Assembly: GCF_000280055.1 (NCBI RefSeq)
Contig: NZ_ALAB01000027.1
Location: forward strand, 310,001-374,000
Length of the DNA stretch: 64,000 bases
Reading direction: 5' to 3'
Source of the DNA: Alishewanella aestuarii B11
Lineage (GTDB): Bacteria; Pseudomonadota; Gammaproteobacteria; Enterobacterales; Alteromonadaceae
Below, piece after piece: positions 6,867-14,703 of this stretch (positions are counted from its first letter, which is position 1; each line of letters starts with the position of its first letter). The position numbers and the translations under genes are program-made. Below the pieces are notes generated by a model. The model was not told the DNA's origin. It ran no database searches and worked only from the letters and a program-made list of their open reading frames with translations.

Positions 6867-7598
6867 ATGGAAAACGATATCAATAGCATTATCCTTACAT
6901 ACCCTGAGGGTGGCTCAAATATAAGAACATTGTATCGTGGAGAAGACGTCTTATTCTCTCTTCACGATATTGTTGCACTTCTCGCTAAACAGAACTCAGA
7001 GCTTGCCAAAGGTGGAAAATCAGAGGGATTGATGGGCCTGATCAAAGCACAGATCGAGGTTCTTGAACCAGATGAGAAAGAAGGGTTTGGACAAGAAACA
7101 TATGTTACTCAACCAGGCCTTTTTAGGATTATCTTAAGAGACAATAGCCCTGCGTGCAAAAGGTTTCAAAGGTGGGTAACGCATGAAGTCTTGCCATCAA
7201 TCCAAAAGTACGGAACCTACCCTCCTCCCATTCTAAAAGTTTCTAATAAGGACTCAGATGTCAAAAGACTTGTCCAGGCATTATTAATTGAAATTGAAGA
7301 GAGAGAGCGGCTGGAGGTACAAACTAAGCAAAAATTTCTAGAACATGAAGAGAGACTCAATCATCTAGGCTCAATGCTGGAGGCTGTGAAATCTGAGGGG
7401 AAATTTATTGATGTAGAATCTTTTTGTAAAAGCCATGAAATCGATTCAACGCATTATCACTTAATACTTAGTTGGTGCATAAAGATTTGTGCTGAACAGG
7501 ATGAACCATCAGCGAAAAAATTTATCAATGGAAAAACACATCCTGCGTTTCCAGAATATGTCCTTATTAAAGCAGCGGAGAAAGCTCTGAAACGTTAA
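6867..7598 (+). CDS. Bro-N domain protein (phage antirepressor family)
   Basis: A 243-residue protein whose first 115 or so residues match the BRO family N-terminal domain: VLFSLHDIVALL, a LEPDEKEGFG region, ETYVTQPGLFRIILRDNSPACKRFQRWVTHEVLPSIQKYGTY. This domain binds DNA in phage antirepressors (Ant/KilA-type proteins). Residues 125-175 are charged and helical, probably coiled coil. The C-terminal part (about 180-243) is unassigned. The gene is phage-derived and may control the element, perhaps through the Xre regulators. No direct evidence shows which repressor it opposes. Confidence 0.8.
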   Translation: MENDINSIILTYPEGGSNIRTLYRGEDVLFSLHDIVALLAKQNSELAKGGKSEGLMGLIKAQIEVLEPDEKEGFGQETYVTQPGLFRIILRDNSPACKRFQRWVTHEVLPSIQKYGTYPPPILKVSNKDSDVKRLVQALLIEIEERERLEVQTKQKFLEHEERLNHLGSMLEAVKSEGKFIDVESFCKSHEIDSTHYHLILSWCIKICAEQDEPSAKKFINGKTHPAFPEYVLIKAAEKALKR

Positions 7599-7688
7599 CT
7601 TTCATTTGAAAATTAAATAATAAAGCGTCAAAGAACAAACTCAAACTGTTGATACTTGATTAAAATACATTTAAAAGGAACTTAGAAA

Positions 7689-8360
7689 TTGACCATTAAC
7701 AATATCCTAGAAAGTAGAAATATTTCTGCATTGATACACTTCACCCGACTAGAAAATTTACCGTCAATTATGACGCACGGAATACAACCAAGAGCTGTAA
7801 TTGATAACCCAAATAACAGAATAAATGGATTCACCAATGACACAATCCGTGTGGATGGCAAGACTGATGCAAATTGTTTATCAATTTCTTACCCAAACTG
7901 CTCTATGCTTTACAAGCTTAGAAATGAAAATCCGCAAACATCTTGGGTTGTAATCGCAGTAAAACCTGAAATTTTATTAACTAAACCGTGTTTGTTCTAC
8001 CCTACAAATGCCGCTTGCAACCAAGTAAGACACCTTGCCCCTAGCAATTTTACTGGACCTGCAGCATTATCAAAAATGTTCGATGAAACAATTGTTGGGA
8101 AAGTAGTAACTGTTAGAACTGAACATCCATATTTATTGCCTTGCGACCCAACGGACGTACAAGCTGAAGTTTTAGTTTACGGCACCATTGAACCTCATTT
8201 AATAATTGGATGTATTTTTGAACGGGAGAGTCAAAGAGCTGAGTTCGCGAAGAACTATTCTGGGTTTAAATCTTCGGCTAAGAACGGTTGGGGGGTTTTT
8301 GATAATAGAAAGCAAAGTAGACAAAACGGTTATACCGGCGTCTCGATAAACAGGGGGTAA
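7689..8360 (+). CDS. darT: DarT-like DNA ADP-ribosyltransferase toxin (DUF4433)
   Basis: A 223-residue protein with the DarT layout: IHFTRLENLPSIMTHGI (residues 16-32, NAD-binding His17 and Arg20), a middle loop, then QAEVLVYGTIEP with catalytic Glu160 in the usual place. DarT enzymes use NAD to modify bases in single-stranded DNA and block replication; several act against phages. Together with the NADAR-type partner starting two bases later this points to the DarT1 / DarT-NADAR branch, which is reported to target guanine. The start is TTG 7689, with AAGGAAC about 9 bases upstream. That weak start may keep toxin output low relative to the antitoxin. Confidence 0.8.
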   Translation: MTINNILESRNISALIHFTRLENLPSIMTHGIQPRAVIDNPNNRINGFTNDTIRVDGKTDANCLSISYPNCSMLYKLRNENPQTSWVVIAVKPEILLTKPCLFYPTNAACNQVRHLAPSNFTGPAALSKMFDETIVGKVVTVRTEHPYLLPCDPTDVQAEVLVYGTIEPHLIIGCIFERESQRAEFAKNYSGFKSSAKNGWGVFDNRKQSRQNGYTGVSINRG

Positions 8361-8361
8361 C

Positions 8362-9069
8362 ATGGCGATCAGACCAATATACATTCCAGCTAAAAGTGGT
8401 AAATTTTTAGTAAAAGCTGTGCCTGTAGATTTTAAATGGCACGCTGGAATGGCTATATCCCAAAAGCAGAAGTCAGTTGATGAATTACATTCATCAGCTA
8501 AGAATAAAGTTAGTGGAATTAAAAAAATATTGGAAGTAAGCTCAAAATCAAAGGAAGACATTGGTGTAAAATTAAGTGCCTTTAATTTAATGATAAAAAC
8601 AAAACGATACGGAAGAACTTTTAGCGTTGAATGTGCCTATCAGAGTAGCAAGGTGTTTGAATCTGGCCAGCAATACATTGATTTGTTAAATGCAACATCT
8701 ATCGAAGCTAAAAAAGATCCACGGTTAAAAGACTCAGGAAGAGTCACATCATTCAGATTTTATGGGCAAGTTTGGCCAATATCACCTATGACCGCTTTTT
8801 ACGACTGGCTATATGTTAATGCTCTCAAAAATAATCCTGAACTGCATGCCGAACTTGACCAGTATGACGCGTTTACTGACATAGAGTTTAATCCTGAAAA
8901 ATCAATTAACTGCCAAGCCTACGCGGTTTCACTTTTTAAAGCTTTACAGAGTCGTAACTTGCTCGACGAAGCGACTTCGTCGCAGGAAAACTTTATAAAG
9001 TTGTATAGTGATTACAGTATTAGCAATACCAATGAAAACGAAGAACATCAATTTGGCATGCGCATTTAG
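8362..9069 (+). CDS. NADAR-type antitoxin paired with DarT
   Basis: A 235-residue protein. It starts RPIYIPAKSGKFLVK, then WHAGMAISQKQKSV, GVKLSAFNL, AYQSSKVFESG, WPISPMTAFYDWLYVNAL and FTDIEFNPEKSINCQA. I recognise this set as the antitoxin family associated with DarT1, which carries a NADAR (YbiA-like) glycohydrolase fold. It would remove ADP-ribose from DNA and so reverse the toxin. It starts at an ATG two bases after the toxin stop, with GGGGGTAAC as ribosome site, so the pair is one operon. The assignment is from pattern memory. Confidence 0.75.
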   Translation: MAIRPIYIPAKSGKFLVKAVPVDFKWHAGMAISQKQKSVDELHSSAKNKVSGIKKILEVSSKSKEDIGVKLSAFNLMIKTKRYGRTFSVECAYQSSKVFESGQQYIDLLNATSIEAKKDPRLKDSGRVTSFRFYGQVWPISPMTAFYDWLYVNALKNNPELHAELDQYDAFTDIEFNPEKSINCQAYAVSLFKALQSRNLLDEATSSQENFIKLYSDYSISNTNENEEHQFGMRI

Positions 9070-9096
9070 TACATAATGAACATGTCACCTTTAGCA

Positions 9097-10011
9097 TTAA
9101 ACTTGAACAGCGTCAGGGACGTCGTAGATCAATTCTGTCACTTCACTAAGCAGACGATGGTCTAAAAGAACTTGCATAATTGTTCTTACTGTCTGTTCAC
9201 ATGGAATTAGTCGACCAGTATCATTGTCAAAATTTAACCCCCAATTACGTCGACCATTTACCAACTGAACGGCTGACAGGAAACCAGGTCGAGTAAACAA
9301 ACCTCTTTCTTCGATGCGCGCCATTCTCCTTAATTGAATTGAGTTTGTACCGACGTAATTTCTAATCACTTGAATATCAGTAAAAAGACCCGAGAAATCT
9401 GGTCTCAATTGAAGGTTAGAAAATGCTTGAGCATATGAAGCTCGATGTTCCATAACAGATTCAAAAGCGCTTTTATTTGAAATAAAGATGGCTCCATTCA
9501 GTGCATAAAAATCAAAATATTTCTCAATAGCGAATCCATTATCTTCAGCTGCAGAAAGCTCACCATTGTTAAAAACTATATTTATGTGGGTTTTAAGGTA
9601 TGAAGTTCTCCAATTAGAAGCAGTCCGTTTAACGGCATAAATCACTTGCCCATTGTTAGAAAACTTAACCAAATATCCGCTGGCATTCCGCAGATCTTTT
9701 AAAGATCGAATACGGTGATCTGGCTCAGGACGATCGACAAGATTTTTTAGATCAGTAAAATTGCATCCCTGAATAGTCGTTTCTAAGCAACTATTTTCAT
9801 TTGTTTGAGAAAGATGTGTATAGTTCGCACACTCCGTAATACGCTTCATTTCTGACTGAACAACACCTATAATTTTATTATTTAATACATTGTCAGTCTG
9901 TGCGTACCATGCCGAAAATTTTGTAGCAGTGGTACTACGTTTAAAAACCCAAAGATGTACTGTGCTATTAGCATAATCAAAATTACGTAGTGATACAAAA
10001 TCAGGCCGCAT
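9097..10011 (-). CDS. kwaB: KwaB, Kiwa anti-phage effector (DUF4868)
   Basis: A 304-residue soluble protein of the DUF4868 family. The recognisable parts are LWVFKRS near the N-terminus, a KFSNNGQVIYAVKR stretch around 125-140, a DFYALNGAIFISNKSAFE segment around 185, and a C-terminal RRNWGLNFDNDTGRLI region. In Kiwa, KwaB is the DNA-binding effector that stops phage replication and late transcription while held at the membrane by KwaA. It begins 4 bases after kwaA on the same strand. The pairing with a KwaA-like membrane protein makes the call firm. Confidence 0.85.
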   Translation of the reverse strand: MRPDFVSLRNFDYANSTVHLWVFKRSTTATKFSAWYAQTDNVLNNKIIGVVQSEMKRITECANYTHLSQTNENSCLETTIQGCNFTDLKNLVDRPEPDHRIRSLKDLRNASGYLVKFSNNGQVIYAVKRTASNWRTSYLKTHINIVFNNGELSAAEDNGFAIEKYFDFYALNGAIFISNKSAFESVMEHRASYAQAFSNLQLRPDFSGLFTDIQVIRNYVGTNSIQLRRMARIEERGLFTRPGFLSAVQLVNGRRNWGLNFDNDTGRLIPCEQTVRTIMQVLLDHRLLSEVTELIYDVPDAVQV

Positions 10012-10015
10012 GTAT

Positions 10016-10597
10016 TCATCCTTTGATTATATAAAATTCTTGAATTGTCTGTGCTGTTGAAGTTCCTGGAGATAACATGCCAGCCTTTAAAACCCTGACA
10101 TCCTTTTCAACGTTGTTAATCTGAATTGTTGCTTCATAAAGCCTCCAACCCAAAATCAAAAGCAATGGATTCATAAGTATTTGTCCAGATTTGTAAGTGA
10201 TAGCAAACATCCATACTAAGAACACTGCAAATCCAAGTAACTTTTGAGGTTCGCTATACGAAATCCCCATAAATGACACTACATAAGGAAACGTATAATT
10301 TATTATCTCATTTGGAATGGCCTTAGCTTTTTTCACTTCGATGCGGAATGGATATGAAATTTTTCCAAGTGATGATCGCGCAAGAAGAATAGCAAACACA
10401 CTGATCCCAAGAAATGTTAAAGACAAACTTGGATTCATGAATGGGTTATAGCTGCATTTATCGCTGAACATTATATCTGGCGAACAAATTGATTTTGACC
10501 ACCAACTTGAAGGTATATCTTGAATTGCCAATATTATTGCTAGTGGTAGATATGACCCCAGAAAAATTAGGAACGCGGGCAGAAGGTTAAATTGCAT
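10016..10597 (-). CDS. kwaA: KwaA, Kiwa membrane sensor
   Basis: A 193-residue membrane protein with four predicted helices: about residues 5-25 (FLIFLGSYLPLAIILAI), 57-75, 102-120 and 122-152, plus a soluble C-terminal tail. Size, topology and the SYLPLAIILAI opening match KwaA, which sits in the inner membrane and senses phage attachment or injection. kwaB follows 4 bases later. The operon runs opposite to the DarT pair and to umuDC. The next gene upstream, a 73-residue protein, is on the same strand 60 bases away and may be cotranscribed. Confidence 0.85.
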   Translation of the reverse strand: MQFNLLPAFLIFLGSYLPLAIILAIQDIPSSWWSKSICSPDIMFSDKCSYNPFMNPSLSLTFLGISVFAILLARSSLGKISYPFRIEVKKAKAIPNEIINYTFPYVVSFMGISYSEPQKLLGFAVFLVWMFAITYKSGQILMNPLLLILGWRLYEATIQINNVEKDVRVLKAGMLSPGTSTAQTIQEFYIIKG

Positions 10598-10657
10598 ATT
10601 ATGAATGACACCTACAGTAGGTTGCTTTTAAACATCACAACATCAAATTTTGAACTT

Positions 10658-10879
10658 TTATTCTATGCGAACATTTCTACCATGTTCTTCCATGAACGCC
10701 GCAAATGTCGACCAACTCATACGGTACTTGTTAACGCTGTTCCCAGCAGGTAGCCATTCGATGTTTCCCTTACTAATTAGTAAATCCCCTAACTTGGCAC
10801 CATCCTTTTTTACCTCGATTTCAATATCTTTGTGTTGAACCAGCTTCGTGTGCAAGTTAATCGATACTTCATGCGCCAT
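10658..10879 (-). CDS. Small conserved protein upstream of kwaA
   Basis: A 73-residue protein. It opens MAHEVSINLHTK, then has DIEIEVKKDGAKLGDLLISKGNIEWLPAGNSVNK, then a RMSWSTFAAFMEEHG end. I recall this KLGxLLISKGNIEWxPAGNS pattern as a widespread small protein of unknown function found in islands and next to restriction or defence genes. ATG 10879 is preferred over the longer frame start at 10915 because GGAAGTT stands just upstream of it. It may be a regulator or accessory protein of the Kiwa operon; this rests on position only. Confidence 0.65.
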   Translation of the reverse strand: MAHEVSINLHTKLVQHKDIEIEVKKDGAKLGDLLISKGNIEWLPAGNSVNKYRMSWSTFAAFMEEHGRNVRIE

Positions 10880-10931
10880 AAATATAACTTCCCCGTAGTG
10901 TTGAGACTTATTCACTGCAGAATTTAGTTTT

Positions 10932-11038
10932 GCACTTTAATCTATATTAAAGTGCGTCTTTTGCTCTAAATCAGAGACAAAGTACTGTTCTTGTCTCTAA
11001 CTTAGACAAATCTGATGGGCTTGTCACTAGTCTAGTGA
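10932..11038. repeat. Cluster of three inverted repeats
   Basis: Within 107 bases lie GCACTTTAAT/ATTAAAGTGC (10932-10955, 4-base loop), AGAGACAA/TTGTCTCT (10973-10998, 10-base loop) and TCACTAG-T-CTAGTGA (11024-11038). All stems are perfect. They lie between two leftward genes. They may be operators for small DNA-binding proteins or RNA hairpins in the transcript leading to the Kiwa genes. None has a proper terminator T-run for leftward transcription. Confidence 0.6.
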
Positions 11039-11073
11039 AAATTAACACTAATCACACAAATCAGGACGCTTGA

Positions 11074-11316
11074 TCACTCTAATTCGTCTAATATGCTACC
11101 GTACCAGTTTAATAGCTGCTGATAGCTTTCGAACGATTTCTTGAGTGAGTAGCACGTTATGTTGTCTACGCTGACGACTGATATTCTTAACTTGTGATCA
11201 CGCTTTTCAATTTTCGGTAAGTTTAGAAGAGTCCGGCCTACTGATTTCCATCTCCATAGCTGTTGCCTGAACTGCGCTTCGCTAACCTCTATCGTCTCCA
11301 TACTGATTATCATCAT
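11074..11316 (-). CDS. Unknown 80-residue protein
   Basis: Not recognised. A small protein containing SEAQFRQQLWRWKSVGRTLLNLPKIEKRDHKLRI and ending SYQQLLNWYGSILDELE. It has no signal peptide or membrane helix. The start is uncertain: ATG 11316, or the internal ATG 11301 (METIEVSE). Neither has a clear ribosome site. It is divergent from umuD, whose SOS box lies about 100 bases away, and could share that control region. Confidence 0.45.
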   Translation of the reverse strand: MMIISMETIEVSEAQFRQQLWRWKSVGRTLLNLPKIEKRDHKLRISVVSVDNITCYSLKKSFESYQQLLNWYGSILDELE

Positions 11317-11412
11317 TAAATTTTACGTAAAATAAATGTATATGAATTGGACGACACTTTCAAATTCAACACCAACTAATCATGCACTACCGTTTTTCCT
11401 GCCTTCGCCTTA

Positions 11413-11432
11413 TACTGTATTTAAATACAGTA
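11413..11432 (+). promoter_or_regulatory. LexA (SOS) box of umuDC
   Basis: A perfect 20-bp palindrome, TACTG-TATTTAAATA-CAGTA, almost the consensus LexA operator. It ends 14 bases before the umuD start and so overlaps the promoter. It indicates strong LexA repression and induction by DNA damage. Confidence 0.9.
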
Positions 11433-11446
11433 TGTTGAGGTGTGAT

Positions 11447-11881
11447 ATGTCAGCAGAAATTCTTGGCAAGGTATCAACAGTAAGACGCTACTTACCTATA
11501 CCGTTTTACAGCAATAGGGTTGCCGCTGGGTTTCCCTCCCCCGCACAAGACTATGTTGAGAGGACCTTGGATCTAAACGAACTCTGTATTAAGCATCCTG
11601 CTGCAACGTTTTTCGTAAAAGTTAGCGGTGATTCGATGCAGGACGCCGGTATATATGACAGCGATATTCTGGTAGTGGATCGGGCTATTGAGGCTAAGCA
11701 TGGGGACATTGTTGTCGCTGCACTTAGCAATGAGTTCACTGTTAAAGAGCTATGCTTAACCCCTACTATCAGATTGATACCACACAACCCTAAGTATCAA
11801 GCAATTGAAATTACCTCAGAGGACGAGTTAGAAATCTTCGGTGTAGTTACTAACGTGGTACGTAAAATAAGAAGGCCATGA
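11447..11881 (+). CDS. umuD: UmuD, SOS mutagenesis protease-like subunit
   Basis: A 144-residue LexA/UmuD-family protein. Self-cleavage site Ala27-Gly28 (VAA-GFPSPA), catalytic Ser63 in GDSM and Lys100 in FTVKEL are all present. RecA-stimulated cleavage would give UmuD', which joins UmuC as DNA polymerase V. ATG 11447 is chosen because GAGGTG lies just upstream and the length fits the family; the frame stays open back to 11336, but that would run through the SOS box. It overlaps umuC by 4 bases. Location inside the mobile element, as in many plasmids and integrative elements, suggests an acquired SOS mutator pair. Confidence 0.92.
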   Translation: MSAEILGKVSTVRRYLPIPFYSNRVAAGFPSPAQDYVERTLDLNELCIKHPAATFFVKVSGDSMQDAGIYDSDILVVDRAIEAKHGDIVVAALSNEFTVKELCLTPTIRLIPHNPKYQAIEITSEDELEIFGVVTNVVRKIRRP

Positions 11882-13155
11882 CAACCAAAACTTTCGCACT
11901 TGTTGACTGCAATAACTTTTACGCTAGCTGCGAAAAGATGTTCAGGCCAGATCTCAAGAATACTCCTGTTGTCGTGTTATCTAATAACGACGGTTGTGTC
12001 GTGGCTCGCTCTAAAGAAGCTAAAGCTCTTGGCATAAAGATGGGAGTACCAGCATTCCAGATCCAAGACCTGATTGATTCCGGCAAAGTATTAGCTTGCT
12101 CATCTAACTATGCACTTTATGCCGATATATCAGCCAGGGTAATGACAACGCTAGAGCAACTGGCTCCAGCGGTTGAAGTCTACTCTATTGATGAAGCATT
12201 TCTTGACCTGACAGGTGTGAGTAATTGCGTTGACCTAACTCAATTCGGTCAGCAAGTGCGCAGTACGATTCAACAATGGATTGGTATTAGCGTATGTGTT
12301 GGTATCGCTCCGACTAAAACACTGGCTAAGTTAGCAAATCATGCGGCTAAAAAGTGGACTAAAGCAGGCGGTGTTGTTGATCTGACAAATAAAGAACGAC
12401 AACGCAAACTAATGAGCTTGTTGCCTGTTAGTGAAGTATGGGGAATTGGTGGCAAATTAACGGCAAAGCTTAACAAACTCGGGATCAATACTGCTCTTGA
12501 TCTGGCTGATGCAGAACCTGCTTTTATGCGCCAGCAATTTTCAGTAGTGGTATCTCGTATTGTGCAGGAGCTAAACGGTGAATCATGCTCAGAACTGGAA
12601 CAGGTAGCACCAACTAAAAAGGAAATTGTGAGTTCACGTTCATTCGGTGAGAGGATTATCTGCAAACAGCATATGCAGGAAGCGATCAGCGAGTATGTAA
12701 GTCGTGCTTGCCAGAAACTGCGTAAAGAGCAGCAAGTAGCCAAGCAATTGAGTGTTTTTCTGCGAACCAGCCCATTTAGCGATAAAGAACGTGACCCATA
12801 CTACGCAAACAGCATCAGTACATCGCTTGTAACGCCAAGCGCTGACACTCGTGATTTCATCAGTCTTGCAGTAAAGCTGCTCGACAAGATCTGGCGTGAT
12901 GGCTATCGCTACGCCAAGTCAGGAGTGATGCTGTCAGATTTTTATGATGGTGTTTATCAAGGCAGCTTGTTTGAACCTGAACCGCCAAGCTATCAAAGCA
13001 AAGCATTGATGACAGTCATTGATAAACTTAACGGCAGCGGTAAAGGCAAGGTCTGGTTTGCTAGTCAGGGTATAAAACAAGACTGGTCAATGAAACGCGG
13101 TATGTTGTCACCGCAATACACGACCAGTTGGGTTGATCTGCCTGAAGCTAAATAG
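11878..13155 (+). CDS. umuC: UmuC, catalytic subunit of DNA polymerase V
   Basis: A 425-residue Y-family polymerase. It opens [21 protein letters not shown] (first metal site, steric-gate Tyr region), then has [15 protein letters not shown] and [12 protein letters not shown] (second catalytic acidic pair). The helix-hairpin-helix region follows at about 190-230 and the little finger at about 240-350. The C-terminal end is the UmuC-type DUF4113 region ([28 protein letters not shown]). Length is normal. It performs error-prone translesion synthesis with UmuD'. Translation is coupled to umuD through ATGA overlap. Confidence 0.95.
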   Translation: MTTKTFALVDCNNFYASCEKMFRPDLKNTPVVVLSNNDGCVVARSKEAKALGIKMGVPAFQIQDLIDSGKVLACSSNYALYADISARVMTTLEQLAPAVEVYSIDEAFLDLTGVSNCVDLTQFGQQVRSTIQQWIGISVCVGIAPTKTLAKLANHAAKKWTKAGGVVDLTNKERQRKLMSLLPVSEVWGIGGKLTAKLNKLGINTALDLADAEPAFMRQQFSVVVSRIVQELNGESCSELEQVAPTKKEIVSSRSFGERIICKQHMQEAISEYVSRACQKLRKEQQVAKQLSVFLRTSPFSDKERDPYYANSISTSLVTPSADTRDFISLAVKLLDKIWRDGYRYAKSGVMLSDFYDGVYQGSLFEPEPPSYQSKALMTVIDKLNGSGKGKVWFASQGIKQDWSMKRGMLSPQYTTSWVDLPEAK

Positions 13156-13256
13156 GTGCTTTGAGCGAAAAGCAGAAATAACGCTTGAGTTTACCTGCGG
13201 CTCGAAGCGACTGAAAGGATAGCTAATTGTTAGACGGCAAATTTTGTTCTTGCGCA

Positions 13257-13760
13257 TCACTCTTTATTTTGGTTTTTAGTCCGGTAAATCCAAGGAACTA
13301 CAGAAAGGATGAGTAAAGCTATAAGAGTGCTCAAGACGGCGGTCGTTTCCCGTCCCATTCCTGCAGCGACGCCGATTGCCGCTGTTACCCATATACTTGC
13401 CGCCGTCGTCAGCCCCCGAGTCTCTACTTCTCTATTTCCCATAATGATGGCTCCGGTGCCAAGAAACCCGACACCTGCAATCAGACCTTGCAATATCCGA
13501 CTCAGATCTGCGCTTGATGCCCCTGCTTGTTGGGGAATGAGGACGAACAGTGCCGCCCCTATGGCAACCATCATGTGTGTTCGCACCCCCGCACTCTTGC
13601 CTTGCTGCTCCCGCTCGTATCCCAATAGGCCTCCAAGGGTTGCAGCAACGAGAAGACGCAGTGTGATACGTGTAACTTGCTCCGCATCCTGGACATCGGA
13701 GAATTCCGATAGCACTGTATTCCATATCTCTTGCCACATTTCCATCGTCCTCGTTGTCAC
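13257..13760 (-). CDS. MgtC/SapB family membrane protein
   Basis: A 167-residue membrane protein with the MgtC N-terminal signature: LRLLVAATLGGLLGYEREQQGKSAGVRTHMMVAIGAALF (about 28-66), then ILQGLIAGVGFLGTGAIIM and ETRGLTTAASIWVTAAIGVAAG. About five helices are predicted. It lacks the C-terminal ACT-like domain of longer MgtC proteins. MgtC proteins help cells at low magnesium or in acid, in some cases through the ATP synthase. The gene is clearly GC-richer than all its neighbours and stands alone, facing umuC, so it is probably a separate insertion into the island. Confidence 0.85.
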   Translation of the reverse strand: MTTRTMEMWQEIWNTVLSEFSDVQDAEQVTRITLRLLVAATLGGLLGYEREQQGKSAGVRTHMMVAIGAALFVLIPQQAGASSADLSRILQGLIAGVGFLGTGAIIMGNREVETRGLTTAASIWVTAAIGVAAGMGRETTAVLSTLIALLILSVVPWIYRTKNQNKE

Positions 13761-14242
13761 TTCTCGTTTTTCGGTACTTCATCTAGGCTCTTCACAAGGC
13801 CGAACCTAACGCAAAGTTTGGGGCGCCTTGCGCACCTATGCTCGTAATACCTATCACCAGCATAGCTTTTATCCTTTACTCAAAGAACCAGCAAGACGCA
13901 AATGCTATTGCCTTCTTTTATGAATTTTACTCAGAATAAGTTAACCTTTAATCCACGCTAAATCAATTGCTTCCAAGCGTACATCATTTCGCTAATTAAG
14001 CGCTCTAGCGGTTTCGCGCCCGCAAGACCGTGGTTAAAAACTTAATAAGAAATGCTAAACGTTAAATCAGCTTATACTGTTGATGGATAGTGCAGGTGTT
14101 TGGGAGATTTATTCGTGGATTAACTAAAACCTGCAATTCAGTAACAGCCAAAGTCAATGTCCGTTTTTGGCACAAAGCCACTATTCAACAATCCCTTTTA
14201 TTGACCATTAACAAGAACAAAACTGCCGCGCATCAATTAGAC
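13761..14242. other. Non-coding stretch between mgtC and the Xre gene
   Basis: No credible gene in about 480 bases. The first 100 or so bases share the GC-rich character of mgtC and include CGCAAAG...CTTGCG, which can fold. The rest is AT-rich. No terminator or promoter stands out. Confidence 0.5.
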
Positions 14243-14262
14243 CTATAGTCCTAGGATTATAG
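14243..14262. promoter_or_regulatory. Operator 1 (CTATA-N2-CCTAGG-N2-TATAG) upstream of the Xre gene
   Basis: A 20-bp near-perfect palindrome centred on CCTAGG. An almost identical site (18 of 20 bases) lies immediately before the flagellin gene at 14681-14700. Further CTATAGACCTATA-like sequence follows it at 14264-14276. A shared palindrome before a small Xre gene and its neighbour suggests that the Xre protein binds both sites. Confidence 0.6.
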
Positions 14263-14320
14263 CCTATAGACCTATATCTACCAAAACCGCATAGTCCCCA
14301 TGATTTTTCTGGGAAGCACT

Positions 14321-14551
14321 ATGAACGACAAATTTTTAAAAAAACTCGGTAGAAACATCAGTGACAGACGCAAAGCTAATCAATTGACTCAGCTTTCGCT
14401 ATCACATGCGACTGGTGTTGACCCAAGTTACATAAGCAGACTAGAACGTGGTATTGCAAATGCTAGTCTAGACTCACTGCTGAAAATTGCTACAGCGTTA
14501 AACTGCACTGTCAAAGATCTCATCCCTGATTCAAACAACCCCATCGATTAA
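14321..14551 (+). CDS. Xre-family repressor-like regulator beside the flagellin gene
   Basis: A 76-residue single-domain HTH protein. LGRNISDRRKANQLTQLSLSHATGVDPSYISRLERGIANASLDSLLKIATALNC is a textbook Xre/Cro HTH, ending with a short tail (VKDLIPD). The in-frame ATG at 14300 would add seven residues; 14321 is favoured by GGGAAG upstream. A palindrome precedes it and recurs before the flagellin gene, so autoregulation plus control of the flagellin is the simplest reading. Confidence 0.85.
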   Translation: MNDKFLKKLGRNISDRRKANQLTQLSLSHATGVDPSYISRLERGIANASLDSLLKIATALNCTVKDLIPDSNNPID

Positions 14552-14599
14552 GCTTAGCGCACACTGCTAGCGCTTATAGGCTTTGCGTAAGCTCAGTAC

Positions 14600-14625
14600 T
14601 TTACCTGCTTCAGGTAAATTTATTT
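14600..14625 (+). terminator. Intrinsic terminator after the Xre gene
   Basis: TTTACCTG-CTT-CAGGTAAA followed by TTTATTT. A compact 8-bp stem with a T-rich tail, 49 bases after the Xre stop. It implies that the flagellin gene has its own promoter. Confidence 0.7.
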
Positions 14626-14680
14626 CAGGATCTCGCTAAAGATCTGTCTAGCTCGTGACGATAACGCCTACATATAAGGA

Positions 14681-14700
14681 CTATACGCCTAGGATTATAG
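14681..14700. promoter_or_regulatory. Operator 2 (CTATA-N2-CCTAGG-N2-TATAG) directly before the flagellin ATG
   Basis: The same palindrome as at 14243-14262, ending only 3 bases before ATG 14704. It takes the place where a ribosome site should be. A bound protein here would block transcription start, and the mRNA may be leaderless or nearly so. TATAGT (14696-14701) could act as a -10. Confidence 0.6.
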
Positions 14701-14703
14701 TTA

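Noticed and set aside
11336-11446. N-terminal extension of UmuD
   Set aside because: It would translate through the SOS box and promoter; length and ribosome site support ATG 11447.
13150-13830. Integron cassette with attC sites around mgtC
   Set aside because: Only isolated core-like heptamers (GTTAGAC, CCTAAC); no full imperfect palindrome of attC type and no integron integrase.
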